DNA of 35,096 bases from Erysipelatoclostridium sp. An173. GTDB lineage: Bacteria; Bacillota_I; Bacilli_A; Erysipelotrichales; Coprobacillaceae. Location of the stretch: positions 1 through 35,096 of the forward strand of contig NZ_NFKR01000027.1 of assembly GCF_002160495.1 (NCBI RefSeq). The letters are read 5' to 3'. Shown one piece after another: positions 13,154 through 22,080 of the stretch (the first letter of the stretch is position 1; each line of letters starts with the position of its first letter). The translations under genes and the position numbers were made by a program. The notes below the pieces were generated by a model, which did no database searches, was not told the DNA's origin, and was given only the letters and a program-made list of their open reading frames with translations.

Positions 13154-14059
13154 TTACTTTACATATTTAGTAATAAAATTAACTAATGTGCTTTTAAATT
13201 CATCAGTTTCTTTTAAATCATATAAATAACGTTCTTCTTTTAAAACAAATAATGCTTTACTACCACGATTAGCATTATATAAAGGATATACCATCTTTAA
13301 TGGTACAAAATCATCATCTTTCATATGAATATATAATGTTGGAATATCATTATGTTTAACTAATTCCACGTAATCTTCTTTAATATCAATCTTAATTTGT
13401 TTTCTTATTTTACGTTTAATTAAATTAACCGTTGGAAATTTAGGAACTTTATAGTCTTTAATTAAGCGATATCCTAAAATATCATAAACACTTGTATAAG
13501 CTCCATCGCTAATTATTGCTTTAACATTTTTTAATGAATGTTCACTAGCAGCCTTTAAAATCGTATTAGCACCAGTTTCTTTTCCATATAATACAATTTT
13601 ATGATCTTTCCCAAATGTTTTTAAGATAAATCGATTCCAGCAAACTAAATCACGAACATCTTTAATACCAAAACCACGAATATAACCATCACTTTGTCCA
13701 TGTCCACAAGCATCGACTAATAATATATTCCAATCTGGATAGCGTTCTTTAAAATATGGAACATACATTGTCATATCTTTAGCTTCCAAAGCAAAAGGAT
13801 GTAATATCATTAAGGTAACTTCAGCATTTGGTTCTTCTAATAAAATTCCTCTTAATCGTATTCCTTGGCGATTTTTTAAATAAACATTTTTACTTGCATA
13901 TTTGGTTTCTAAAATACTTGGTTTATCATCTTCTTTATGATGACGATAAGCCATTGCTTTAACCATCTTATTTGCAAAAGCATTTACAGCACTAACACTA
14001 CTGGCAATTCCAGCAACTAATGCAAATGATGCAACAACTCTTTTTTGATTTTTATACAT
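13154..14059 (-). CDS. Alpha/beta-hydrolase-fold protein, probable pseudoenzyme
   Basis: A 301-residue protein. Residues 7-30 are hydrophobic (a signal peptide or anchor, with AFA-N at 27-30 as a possible cleavage site), followed by an alpha/beta-hydrolase core. The fold landmarks are LMILHPF, VDACGHGQSDG and YIHMKDDDFVP. In family members the nucleophile elbow is G-x-S-x-G; here it reads GKETG (159-163), placing Glu161 at the Ser position. The usual C-terminal GH-x-x-S/Y motif is replaced by KEERYLYD, so the catalytic His is also gone; the acid Asp (about 250) remains. It is probably not a serine hydrolase. The ATG at 14059 (GGAGG upstream) overlaps the preceding gene by 8 bp. Confidence 0.8.
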   Translation of the reverse strand: MYKNQKRVVASFALVAGIASSVSAVNAFANKMVKAMAYRHHKEDDKPSILETKYASKNVYLKNRQGIRLRGILLEEPNAEVTLMILHPFALEAKDMTMYVPYFKERYPDWNILLVDACGHGQSDGYIRGFGIKDVRDLVCWNRFILKTFGKDHKIVLYGKETGANTILKAASEHSLKNVKAIISDGAYTSVYDILGYRLIKDYKVPKFPTVNLIKRKIRKQIKIDIKEDYVELVKHNDIPTLYIHMKDDDFVPLKMVYPLYNANRGSKALFVLKEERYLYDLKETDEFKSTLVNFITKYVK

Positions 14060-15257
14060 GTTTACCTCCATACTCCTTATAATTTTCCATTAATAATCTA
14101 TTTATATTACATACTTGTTCAAAAGAACTTAATCGATATTCATCATGCTCCATTCTTCCAGCATAGAAACGGATTGCAGTTTCCAGATTTTCCCGAATAA
14201 TTTCTTTATATTCTGGTGGAAAAGTTGATATTGGAAAACATACGAATACGAATGTATTATAATCTTTAGAAAATAAATTAATTAATAAATCATATCCTTC
14301 GCTTTGAACAATTGAATTACCTATTGCTAATTGTAAATCATGATTAGCAAAAGTAAGCATATCATTCATTACAAAACGAATTACATCCATGGACGCATTT
14401 TGATAACCTTCAATATCATTTTCAAAAATAGCTTTTAGATATGGAATAACAATATTACTTGTTTTCCCTTCTTCATGAATTCGATTATCGATATAATTAA
14501 AAATTGCTTTTGTAATTCGATAATGAGAAAGAACCAGATTACCAAAATCGGTCATGATTGCAAAAGCAAATCGTTGTGAATTACACAAACGCCATATTGC
14601 ATCTAATAACGGCTCTTTAACTGTGTTATAAAAACCATCTAAATGTTTAAATACATCTTTAATAATCAACCTAAAATAATATAAATGATATTGGTACTGG
14701 GTGTCTAAATACTTAGCTGTCATCCCATCCCATTCATATTCATAAAGTATTTTATCCAACAATAAACTGACTGAATCCATATATTTTTTATAATTACCAT
14801 TACTTAATAACCGATCTAAGTATGGCATGAAAAATTCATAAAACTCATCAACAGTTTCCTGGTTAGTACCTCGATGATATTCTAAGTAATCAAGAATATT
14901 TCGATAATCTAATGGTTCTAACATGCTATTAGTATTTTTACTATTAATATAATGTTGGAATACATGACAATGTAAAATTGTTTTATATTTATTAAAATAT
15001 AAAATCTGCTTTAAAGCATCTTTAGTAATATATTCTTGTTCCTGTTCGTGTAAATCTACAGAAAAAGTTGTTTTTACCTCATCACCAGAATAATCGACTG
15101 TTACAAAAACATTAATTTCACGAAATTGAATATCACGAATATAATAGTGAAACTTATGCTCAAATTTTTTAGTTTGAACACAACTATGACAACGGTATTT
15201 ACCCTGATAATTACTTTGATGTTCTTCTAAATACTTATGAATACATTCACGCGCCAT
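14052..15257 (-). CDS. Unrecognised 401-residue protein with N-terminal Cys/His cluster
   Basis: I recognise no family. The N-terminus carries C5, H7, C23 and C26 (a possible zinc-binding C-x-H...C-x-x-C), then a short strand-rich segment (about 33-80, with INVFVTVDYSGDEVKTTFSVD). A long region rich in Tyr, Leu and Phe (100-400) looks almost entirely helical, possibly repeat-like. No signal peptide or membrane segment is evident, so it is probably cytoplasmic. AGGAGGTG precedes the ATG at 15257; an upstream in-frame ATG at 15332 lies in the promoter region. It overlaps the hydrolase-fold gene downstream by 8 bp, implying coupled synthesis. Confidence 0.75.
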   Translation of the reverse strand: MARECIHKYLEEHQSNYQGKYRCHSCVQTKKFEHKFHYYIRDIQFREINVFVTVDYSGDEVKTTFSVDLHEQEQEYITKDALKQILYFNKYKTILHCHVFQHYINSKNTNSMLEPLDYRNILDYLEYHRGTNQETVDEFYEFFMPYLDRLLSNGNYKKYMDSVSLLLDKILYEYEWDGMTAKYLDTQYQYHLYYFRLIIKDVFKHLDGFYNTVKEPLLDAIWRLCNSQRFAFAIMTDFGNLVLSHYRITKAIFNYIDNRIHEEGKTSNIVIPYLKAIFENDIEGYQNASMDVIRFVMNDMLTFANHDLQLAIGNSIVQSEGYDLLINLFSKDYNTFVFVCFPISTFPPEYKEIIRENLETAIRFYAGRMEHDEYRLSSFEQVCNINRLLMENYKEYGGKHV

Positions 15258-15328
15258 GAATTCACCTCCTATTTTATCTTTACTTTCAATATATTTTACC
15301 ACGTCTTGACTAACTTTAAAACCAATAC

Positions 15329-15363
15329 ACAAAAAAAAGTATCCAATTCTCGCTTAGATACTT
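15329..15363 (-). terminator. Terminator of the ecfA1-ecfA2-ecfT-truA-PHP operon
   Basis: On the minus strand a 10-bp stem (one wobble pair; arms 15354-15363 and 15337-15346) with a 7-nt loop runs directly into a run of eight T. It ends the upstream operon before the 401-aa gene. Confidence 0.85.
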
Positions 15364-15364
15364 A

Positions 15365-16246
15365 TTACTTAATCTTCCCTTTTTTAAATACTGGCTGTTC
15401 AATAACATTTAAATTATGTCGCCAGGCAAATCTTTCTAATGCTTCAAAATCATCTTGATTAAAATGATTAGGACTATGTCCATCGACACCTAGAATCACT
15501 TTACAACCCATCTCACTTACAATATCAAAAAAATGTGAATTAGGGTAAGGATATAGTAACTCATCGTTAACACGACGATAACCGCGCCGAATTCCACCAG
15601 CATTTATCTCTAATGGAACCTCTTTTTCCAAGGCTTTTTGACAAATTTCCCGGGTAATATTTTCACAAAACTCATCAAAATAGATTTTTCCGATCATAAA
15701 TAAATCGGGATGAGCAATATATGTAAACAAATCAGTATCCAAGGCCTTTAAAACATTATCTTTATATGAAATTATTTCCTTATCACTAATCGCCGGTTTA
15801 CCATAGTATTTAGTTGCTACCGAATATTTATCAAAATGATTTCCTAGTATTAAATAATCAATTTCACCACTATCTAATAGCTCTTGATAATAATCTAAAT
15901 ATTCTTCAAAATACTCAGCTTCAAAACCTTGATAAATAGTAATTTGATCTTTATATTTTTTCTTTAGCTCTTTAACTTTTTCAATATGAATATCTTTTTT
16001 TGAGTATGGTAATCGCATTGCTGGTCCATTTTTTAAAATTGATAGACAAGCTGATCCAAAAGAATGAAAATTACCAATTGTATAAGGAATCCCCTTTAAT
16101 AAATGTTTTCGGTAATGTGGTAAAGGTACATGTTCACTAAAGCCTAAAACTTCAATCCCTTCATTAAGGGCTGAAATGACCATCTCTTCTTCATCACCAA
16201 TAGCATGACCACATCGAAAAGTATGTGTATGATAATTAGTCTTCAT
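15365..16246 (-). CDS. PHP-domain phosphatase, HisK/HisJ-like histidinol phosphatase
   Basis: A 293-residue metal-dependent phosphoesterase. PHP motifs run in order: NYHTHTFRCGH at the N-terminus, GFSEHVP, GFEAEYFE, ILGNHF, YIAHPDLF, LEINAGG and GVDGHSP, giving the full set of His/Asp/Glu ligands for a trinuclear metal site. Length and motifs fit monofunctional histidinol-phosphate phosphatases, but no histidine genes are nearby and other sugar or nucleotide phosphate substrates are possible. The ATG at 16246 with GAGG upstream overlaps the truA stop by 11 bp; a longer in-frame start at 16309 would run deep into truA and is rejected. Confidence 0.85.
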   Translation of the reverse strand: MKTNYHTHTFRCGHAIGDEEEMVISALNEGIEVLGFSEHVPLPHYRKHLLKGIPYTIGNFHSFGSACLSILKNGPAMRLPYSKKDIHIEKVKELKKKYKDQITIYQGFEAEYFEEYLDYYQELLDSGEIDYLILGNHFDKYSVATKYYGKPAISDKEIISYKDNVLKALDTDLFTYIAHPDLFMIGKIYFDEFCENITREICQKALEKEVPLEINAGGIRRGYRRVNDELLYPYPNSHFFDIVSEMGCKVILGVDGHSPNHFNQDDFEALERFAWRHNLNVIEQPVFKKGKIK

Positions 16247-16973
16247 CGTAAGATACCTCGTACAAATATAGACCTTGTGGTTTAGCTTTAAATAAACATT
16301 TTTTTTCACCTTTACTATCTAATAGCTCTTGTAATCGGGCTTGATCGATTCTTTTAGCTCCAACTTGAATTAACCCACCAACAATATGGCGAACCATATA
16401 ACGTCTAAAACCATTACCGGTTAATATAAATTTAACGATACCATTTTCATTAGTAATATCAATTTTATAAATAGTTCTAATTGTATTACCATACTGGTCA
16501 TAACTACAAAATGAAGCAAAATCATGTTCACCAATAAAGATTTTTGCCGCTTGCTGCATCAATTCAATATCTAAAGGACGTCCATACTGGTAAATATAAT
16601 TTGTTTCAAATGGATTATACTCATTAGTACTTAATAAATAATGATATTCTTTTTTTACAGCACTATATCTACTATGAAAATCCTCTGAAACAAATTCAGT
16701 ATCAGTAATATAGATATCGTTTGGTAAAAAATGATTAATAGCTCTTTTCCATTGCTTTTCTGGTAAATTGCTTGTTGTATCGAAATGAAAAACCTGCTTA
16801 ACACCATGAACCTTAGCATCAGTTCTACCAGAACCATGAATAATTATTTTCTCTTTACAAATATTTTTCAACGCTTTTTGAATTTCACCTTGAACAGTTC
16901 TTAAATTATTTTGAACCTGAAAACCGTGAAATTTACTACCATCATAAGTAACAGTCGCTTTAACTCGTACCAT
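16236..16973 (-). CDS. truA: tRNA pseudouridine(38-40) synthase TruA
   Basis: A 245-residue enzyme isomerising uridines 38-40 in the tRNA anticodon arm. The catalytic Asp is in GSGRTDAKVHG, and the conserved FHSRYSAVKKEYHY and GNGFRRYMVRHIVGGL segments are present. Its ATG overlaps the ecfT stop (TAATG). The ecfA1-ecfA2-ecfT-truA order is standard in Bacillota. Confidence 0.97.
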   Translation of the reverse strand: MVRVKATVTYDGSKFHGFQVQNNLRTVQGEIQKALKNICKEKIIIHGSGRTDAKVHGVKQVFHFDTTSNLPEKQWKRAINHFLPNDIYITDTEFVSEDFHSRYSAVKKEYHYLLSTNEYNPFETNYIYQYGRPLDIELMQQAAKIFIGEHDFASFCSYDQYGNTIRTIYKIDITNENGIVKFILTGNGFRRYMVRHIVGGLIQVGAKRIDQARLQELLDSKGEKKCLFKAKPQGLYLYEVSYDED

Positions 16974-17773
16974 TATAAAACAAAACTCATTGCAATTACA
17001 AAACCAGAAACAGCAATAGTTAAAACAAAAGCAACTGTATCACTAGTTTGCCATTTTAAAGACTTATAGCGAGTTCGTGGTGCTTCTGGATTATAATTAC
17101 GACTTTCCATAGCATTAGCTAAATCTTCAGCGCGTTGAAAAGCAGAGATAAATAATGGAATAATTAAAGAAACAATTGCTTTAATCTTTTCTTTCATTGT
17201 TCCTTCATTAAAATCAACTCCACGACTAGCCTGAGCTTTCATAATTCTTTTAGCTTCATCTAGTAAATCGGGAATGAAACGCAAAGCAATAGATATCATC
17301 ATTGCAAGTTCATGAGCTGGAAAACCAAAGCGTTTAAATGGTAATAACATACTTTCTATTCCCAATGTTAAATCTAAAGGCTTAGTTGAAGAAGTTAAAA
17401 TAGTTGTAAGCGTAATAATTAAAATCAACCTTATAAATATATATGCTGATTGGATTAAAGCTCCTGAGTAAATATTAAATGAACCTATTGTTAAAACTAT
17501 TTCTCCAGTATTAACTAAAAAGATATTAAACACCATTAAAAACAACATCATAAACAACATCGGCTTAATTGCTTTTAAAATATGTTTAATAGCAATATTT
17601 GATAACATTGCTACAAGTAAAACAAATACAGCTAAAATACCATAACCAATAAAACCAGCATCAAAAAAGACAGCAATTAAAAATATTAATAATGCTCCTA
17701 TTTTTAAACGAGGATCAAGGCGATGGATAAGTGAATTTACTGGGATATATTTTCCAAAAGTCATACTATCCAT
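16973..17773 (-). CDS. ecfT: ECF transporter transmembrane protein EcfT
   Basis: A 266-residue membrane subunit linking the EcfA ATPases to interchangeable substrate-binding S components for vitamins and metals. About five to six hydrophobic segments are visible, plus the two cytoplasmic coupling motifs QASRGVDF and AMESRNYNP (family consensus A-R-G), which contact the ATPases. I prefer the ATG at 17773, preceded by AGGTGG, to the GTG codons upstream. It overlaps ecfA2 by 8 bp. No S component is encoded in the window, as is normal for a shared group II module. Confidence 0.95.
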   Translation of the reverse strand: MDSMTFGKYIPVNSLIHRLDPRLKIGALLIFLIAVFFDAGFIGYGILAVFVLLVAMLSNIAIKHILKAIKPMLFMMLFLMVFNIFLVNTGEIVLTIGSFNIYSGALIQSAYIFIRLILIITLTTILTSSTKPLDLTLGIESMLLPFKRFGFPAHELAMMISIALRFIPDLLDEAKRIMKAQASRGVDFNEGTMKEKIKAIVSLIIPLFISAFQRAEDLANAMESRNYNPEAPRTRYKSLKWQTSDTVAFVLTIAVSGFVIAMSFVL

Positions 17774-18617
17774 TAAGCTCACCACCTATTGCCGCAACTA
17801 AATCTTCAATATTATTAATTGAAGTATCAATATTAAAACCACCTTGATTCAATTTAATAATAAAATCAGTAATAATTGGTAAATCGATTCCTAATCCATT
17901 TAAATATTCACTATCTTTAAATACGTTAGTCACTGTATCATGTTTTTCAACCTTACCATGATTCATAACTACTACTTCATCACAATATTGTAATACGTGA
18001 TTCATATCATGAGTTACTAAAATTATTGTTTTACCCATATCATTAATCTTTTTAAATAAGCTCATCATTTCATTAGTACCTTGTGGATCCAATCCAGCTG
18101 TTGGCTCATCAAGAATTAAAATATCTGGATCCATGGCTAAGATCCCTGCTATAGCTACTCTTCTTTTTTGCCCTCCAGATAAATCAAATGGTGACTTTGA
18201 TAAATAACTATCATCTAAACCAACTGTGTTTAATACCTGGCTAGCAATTCGTTTAGCTTCATTTTCGTCAACACCAAAATTTAATGGCCCAAACATAATA
18301 TCTTTTTCAATTGTTTCTTCAAATAACTGATACTCAGGGAATTGAAAAACTAAACCAGCTTTTTTTCTAAGTGGTTTTAATTTGCTAGGTTTTTGAGTAG
18401 CAGTAATTAAATATTCTTCTACGTTAATGCTACCATTAGTAGGTAACAATAAAGCATTGATATGTTGTATCAAAGTACTCTTACCGCTTCCAGTTTGACC
18501 AATAATAGCAGTAAAACTTTGATCCTTAATATCCAAATTTACACCCTTTAAAGCATGATAAGAAAAAGGGGTATTGGGACTATAAATATGTTCTACTTCT
18601 TTGAATGTAACTGACAT
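17766..18617 (-). CDS. ecfA2: ECF transporter ATPase EcfA2
   Basis: A 283-residue ABC ATPase. It has Walker A GQTGSGKSTLIQHIN, the Q-loop FQFPEYQLFE, signature LSGGQKRRVAIAG and Walker B DILILDEPTAGLDP. It pairs with EcfA1. The ATG lies inside ecfA1 (25-bp overlap). The nearest GGAGG is 16 nt upstream, unusually far, with an in-frame stop between, so no alternative start exists. Translation probably depends on coupling to EcfA1 termination. Confidence 0.95.
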   Translation of the reverse strand: MSVTFKEVEHIYSPNTPFSYHALKGVNLDIKDQSFTAIIGQTGSGKSTLIQHINALLLPTNGSINVEEYLITATQKPSKLKPLRKKAGLVFQFPEYQLFEETIEKDIMFGPLNFGVDENEAKRIASQVLNTVGLDDSYLSKSPFDLSGGQKRRVAIAGILAMDPDILILDEPTAGLDPQGTNEMMSLFKKINDMGKTIILVTHDMNHVLQYCDEVVVMNHGKVEKHDTVTNVFKDSEYLNGLGIDLPIITDFIIKLNQGGFNIDTSINNIEDLVAAIGGELNG

Positions 18618-19423
18618 AATTCGTTAATCAATACCTCCTTTTTTAACGACATACTTGTTTTAATATTTATCTTTTCTAATCCTTTAGCTACTTTTAAAGC
18701 AAAAGGAATATCTAATTCTGATTTAATCAAGGAAGTCTCATCTTTAAGTATTTTATCAGGTTCACCTTGAGCAACTATTTTACCATCATTTAATATAATT
18801 ACTTGATCTGCATTTTTAGCTTCTTCAATATCATGAGTAATTGAGATAATAGTAATGTCTTTTTCTTGATTTAATTCTTTAACTAGACTATTGATTTCAC
18901 GACGCCCCATAGGATCAAGCATACTTGTGGCTTCGTCAAGAATAATTATACTAGGCGCCATAGCTAGAATTCCGGCAATTGCAACTCGCTGTTTTTGACC
19001 ACCAGATAATTTTGTTGGTTCATGATCTAAAAAATCAAGCATTTTAACTTTGGCTGCATAATTATTAATTATTTCATCCATTTCTTCTTGAGGAACACAA
19101 TTATTTTCTAAACCAAACGCAATATCATCTCTAACTGTCGCACCTATAAATTGATTATCTGGATTTTGAAAAACTATTCCGATATTATCACGAACTTTAT
19201 ATAGGTTTTCTAGAGTTAATTCAATACCATTAACAATAATTGTGCCACCTTTTTTTTCTAATAATCCAATCAATAATTTAGCAATTGTACTTTTTCCACT
19301 ACCATTATGCCCTAATATTGCTACATAGTCACCTTTTTTTATATCAAAAGAAATATGATCTATTGTTTTTAAACCTTCATCGTATTCAAAAAACAAATCT
19401 TTTATTTCAATGATTTTTTCCAT
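18593..19423 (-). CDS. ecfA1: ECF transporter ATPase EcfA1
   Basis: A 276-residue ABC ATPase, first gene of the ECF-truA operon. Walker A is GHNGSGKSTIAKLL, the Q-loop FQNPDNQFIG, the signature LSGGQKQRVAIAG, and Walker B IIILDEATSMLDP. AAGGTGGTGG precedes the ATG. It has its own promoter behind the rplQ terminator. Confidence 0.95.
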   Translation of the reverse strand: MEKIIEIKDLFFEYDEGLKTIDHISFDIKKGDYVAILGHNGSGKSTIAKLLIGLLEKKGGTIIVNGIELTLENLYKVRDNIGIVFQNPDNQFIGATVRDDIAFGLENNCVPQEEMDEIINNYAAKVKMLDFLDHEPTKLSGGQKQRVAIAGILAMAPSIIILDEATSMLDPMGRREINSLVKELNQEKDITIISITHDIEEAKNADQVIILNDGKIVAQGEPDKILKDETSLIKSELDIPFALKVAKGLEKINIKTSMSLKKEVLINELCQLHSKK

Positions 19424-19454
19424 TCGTCCACCACCTTGATTACATGTTTTTTAC

Positions 19455-19483
19455 ATTCTATTATTATTAGTTAACTTAGTCAA
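19455..19483 (-). promoter_or_regulatory. Promoter of the ecfA1 operon
   Basis: On the minus strand TTGACT (19478-19483) and TAGAAT (19455-19460) are spaced by 17 bp, each one mismatch from consensus. It lies immediately after the rplQ terminator and about 25 nt before the ecfA1 ribosome binding site. Confidence 0.75.
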
Positions 19484-19487
19484 GTAA

Positions 19488-19511
19488 AATAAAAAGACCC
19501 GAAGGTCTTTT
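19488..19511 (-). terminator. UUCG-loop terminator after rplQ
   Basis: AAAAGACC, loop TTCG and GGTCTTTT (minus strand; arms 19504-19511 and 19492-19499) are followed by more T. It lies 4 bp beyond the rplQ stop and ends the ribosomal superoperon. Confidence 0.9.
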
Positions 19512-19515
19512 ATTA

Positions 19516-19878
19516 TTAAATTAAAGTAATGATTGCCATTGGGGCATTATCACCTTTACGATTGTAAGTTTTTAAGATACGAGTGTATCCACCATTTACA
19601 TCGCTATATTTAGGGGCAACTTCATCAAATAATTTTTGTACAGCTGTTTTTCCTGTTTCAGCGTCAACTACATTATGTAATACAGCAGCAGCTTGACGTC
19701 TAGCGTGTAAGTCACCACGTTTACCTAAAGTAATTAATTCTTCAACTACTGAACGAACTTCTTTTGCTCTTGTTACTGTAGTTTCTAATTGTCCGTACAT
19801 AATTACTTCTGTTGCAAGAGAACGTAACATTGATTTTCTAATATCAGAAGTACGTCCTAATTTTCTATTTCTAGCCAT
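19516..19878 (-). CDS. rplQ: 50S ribosomal protein L17
   Basis: A 120-residue large-subunit protein near the exit tunnel. The start [19 protein letters not shown] and the [19 protein letters not shown] end are characteristic. It is the last gene of the alpha operon, 32 bp after rpoA, with the terminator right behind it. Confidence 0.97.
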   Translation of the reverse strand: MARNRKLGRTSDIRKSMLRSLATEVIMYGQLETTVTRAKEVRSVVEELITLGKRGDLHARRQAAAVLHNVVDAETGKTAVQKLFDEVAPKYSDVNGGYTRILKTYNRKGDNAPMAIITLI

Positions 19879-19910
19879 GAGATTAGCGCTCCTTCCTTAG
19901 TAATTGCGAA

Positions 19911-20855
19911 TTAATCGATAGGTTTAAACCCTAACCCTAATTCAACTAATTTTTCTTTAACTTCTTTTAAAGATTTCTTACCTAAGTTTCTTACTTTGAT
20001 CATATCATCTTCAGACTTAGCGGCAAGATCTTGAACAGTTTGAATACCTGCTCTTTTTAAACAATTATATGAACGAACTGATAAATCAAGTTCTTCGATT
20101 GTCATATCTAAAACTTTATTTGTTGTATCGCTTTGAGCTTCAGACATAACTTCCATGTTAACAGCCATATCAGTCAATTCAACAAACATATTTAAATGTT
20201 CCACCAAAATCTTTGCAGCTAGTGAGATAGCTTCATAAGGCTTTAAAGCCCCATTGGTTTCAATTTCTAAAGTTAATTGATCATATTTTGCACTTTCACC
20301 AACACGAGTTGGTTCAACTGCATAAGATACTCTTTCAATTGGCGAATAAATAGAATCAGTTGGAATAATACCAATTGTATTAATTTCTTGTTTATTTTGA
20401 TCAGCACTTACATAACCACGGTCTTTTTTAGCATATAATTCCATATATAAGTGTGCCCCTTGAGCAACATGAGCGATTACCATATCATTAGAAATCATTG
20501 TTACTTCAGAAGGACATTGGATGTCAGCACCTGTTACAGTAGCAGGTCCTTCAACATCAATGATCATTGTTGCTGATTCATCACTATCCACATCAAATAC
20601 AAGCTTTTTTAGACGTAAGATAATTGAGGTAACGTCTTCTACAACACCATCAACTGCCGAAAATTCATGAATTGCACCTTGTACTTTAATTGCATAAATT
20701 GCCGAACCAGGTAATGATGATAAAAGAACACGTCTTAAAGAGTTACCTAAAGTTGTCCCGAACCCTCTTTCTAAAGGTTCGATGACAAACTTACCATAAT
20801 TATCTGTTTCATCATAATTAGCTATATTAAAATTTGCTTTTTCAAACTTTTGCAT
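19911..20855 (-). CDS. rpoA: RNA polymerase alpha subunit
   Basis: A 314-residue protein. The N-terminal assembly domain contains [19 protein letters not shown] and [10 protein letters not shown]. The C-terminal domain with its helix-hairpin-helix motif ([34 protein letters not shown]) contacts UP elements and activators. GGAGG precedes the ATG. Confidence 0.98.
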   Translation of the reverse strand: MQKFEKANFNIANYDETDNYGKFVIEPLERGFGTTLGNSLRRVLLSSLPGSAIYAIKVQGAIHEFSAVDGVVEDVTSIILRLKKLVFDVDSDESATMIIDVEGPATVTGADIQCPSEVTMISNDMVIAHVAQGAHLYMELYAKKDRGYVSADQNKQEINTIGIIPTDSIYSPIERVSYAVEPTRVGESAKYDQLTLEIETNGALKPYEAISLAAKILVEHLNMFVELTDMAVNMEVMSEAQSDTTNKVLDMTIEELDLSVRSYNCLKRAGIQTVQDLAAKSEDDMIKVRNLGKKSLKEVKEKLVELGLGFKPID

Positions 20856-20901
20856 TTATTTTCCTCCTCACTAGGAATTACTATATTAGATCATGCAATA
20901 A

Positions 20902-21294
20902 TTATCCGCGTGGACGTTTTGGTGGACGGCACCCGTTATGTGGAATTGGGGTAACGTCAGTAATAGAAGTTACTTCTAATCCCGCAGCTTGTAAAGCTCT
21001 AACTGCAGCTTCACGTCCTGGTCCTGGACCTTTAACGTTAACATCTACAGATTTCATACCATGATCCATTGATGCTTTAGCAGCAGCTTCTGAAGCCATT
21101 TGTGCTGCAAATGGAGTAGATTTACGAGAACCTTTGAAACCTAAAGCTCCAGCACTAGACCATGTAATTACATTACCATGTTCATCAGTAATAGTCACGA
21201 TAGTGTTATTGAAAGTTGAATGAACATGTGCTACACCTTTTGCAATATTCTTTTTTACACGTCTTTTACCACGTGTTTGTCTAACTTTTGCCAT
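20902..21294 (-). CDS. rpsK: 30S ribosomal protein S11
   Basis: A 130-residue platform protein of the small subunit. [32 protein letters not shown] and the C-terminal [13 protein letters not shown] are diagnostic. It follows rpsM by 19 bp. Confidence 0.98.
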   Translation of the reverse strand: MAKVRQTRGKRRVKKNIAKGVAHVHSTFNNTIVTITDEHGNVITWSSAGALGFKGSRKSTPFAAQMASEAAAKASMDHGMKSVDVNVKGPGPGREAAVRALQAAGLEVTSITDVTPIPHNGCRPPKRPRG

Positions 21295-21313
21295 CTTAAT
21301 TCAACCTCCTATT

Positions 21314-21679
21314 TTATTTTTTCTTTCCTGCGATTGGTTTTGCTTTTCCCTTACGAGTACGAGCATTTGTTTTAGTTTTTTGACCACGAACAGGAAGTCC
21401 TCTACGATGACGGATTCCTCTGTAGCTTCCGATTTCCATTAAACGTTTAATGTTTAAAGCTACTTCACGACGAAGATCACCTTCAACTTTGATTGATTCG
21501 ATTTCTTTTCTGATTTTACCGATTTCATCTTCTGTTAAATCTTTAACTCTGACATCTTCACTAATTCCAACATTTTTTAAGATTTTTTGAGCTGTTGGTT
21601 TACCGATACCATAGATATAAGTCAATGAGATAACCACTCGTTTATCACGAGGGATATCAACACCAGCAATACGAGCCAT
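21314..21679 (-). CDS. rpsM: 30S ribosomal protein S13
   Basis: A 121-residue protein of the 30S head that contacts the P-site tRNA and L5. It shows [28 protein letters not shown] and the basic tail [18 protein letters not shown]. Confidence 0.98.
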   Translation of the reverse strand: MARIAGVDIPRDKRVVISLTYIYGIGKPTAQKILKNVGISEDVRVKDLTEDEIGKIRKEIESIKVEGDLRREVALNIKRLMEIGSYRGIRHRRGLPVRGQKTKTNARTRKGKAKPIAGKKK

Positions 21680-21694
21680 ATAATTTCCTCCTAA

Positions 21695-21808
21695 TTAACC
21701 TTGTCTTTGTTTATGTTTAGGGTTTTCGCAAATAACCATTACGCGCCCTTTTCTTTTAATTACTCTGCATTTATCACAGATTGGTTTTACAGATGCTCTA
21801 ACTTTCAT
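21695..21808 (-). CDS. rpmJ: 50S ribosomal protein L36
   Basis: A 37-residue protein, easily missed because of its size. It begins [14 protein letters not shown] and ends [10 protein letters not shown]11, C14, C27 and H32 form the zinc ribbon of the C+ form. It lies between infA and rpsM, its usual place, with GGAGG before the ATG. Confidence 0.96.
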   Translation of the reverse strand: MKVRASVKPICDKCRVIKRKGRVMVICENPKHKQRQG

Positions 21809-21839
21809 CTTGTTTACCTCCTTTGGGAAGATTTAAGTT

Positions 21840-22061
21840 TTATTTATGTCTAAATGTAATTCGCCCACGTGTTAAATCATATGGAGAAATTTCAACCGTA
21901 ACCCTGTCCCCCGGTAAAATGCGAATGTAATGCATACGGATTTTACCAGAAACGTGAGCAAGGATTTCTACTCCATTTTCTAACGCTACTTTAAACATCG
22001 CGTTTGGTAATGTTTCAAGTACCGTTGCTTCTACTTCAAGAACATCATCTTTCTTTGCCAT
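21840..22061 (-). CDS. infA: Translation initiation factor IF-1
   Basis: A 73-residue single OB-fold protein binding the 30S A site. It shows [39 protein letters not shown] and [11 protein letters not shown]. The ATG at 22061 matches the family length; a TTG three codons earlier is not needed. GGGAG lies 9 nt upstream. Confidence 0.96.
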   Translation of the reverse strand: MAKKDDVLEVEATVLETLPNAMFKVALENGVEILAHVSGKIRMHYIRILPGDRVTVEISPYDLTRGRITFRHK

Positions 22062-22080
22062 TGATTTCAACTCCCTTTAA

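Noticed and set aside
20834-21064. Plus-strand frames antisense to rpsK, secY, rpsE, rplE and rplC
   Set aside because: They are shadows of highly conserved ribosomal genes on the minus strand, with no start signals of their own.
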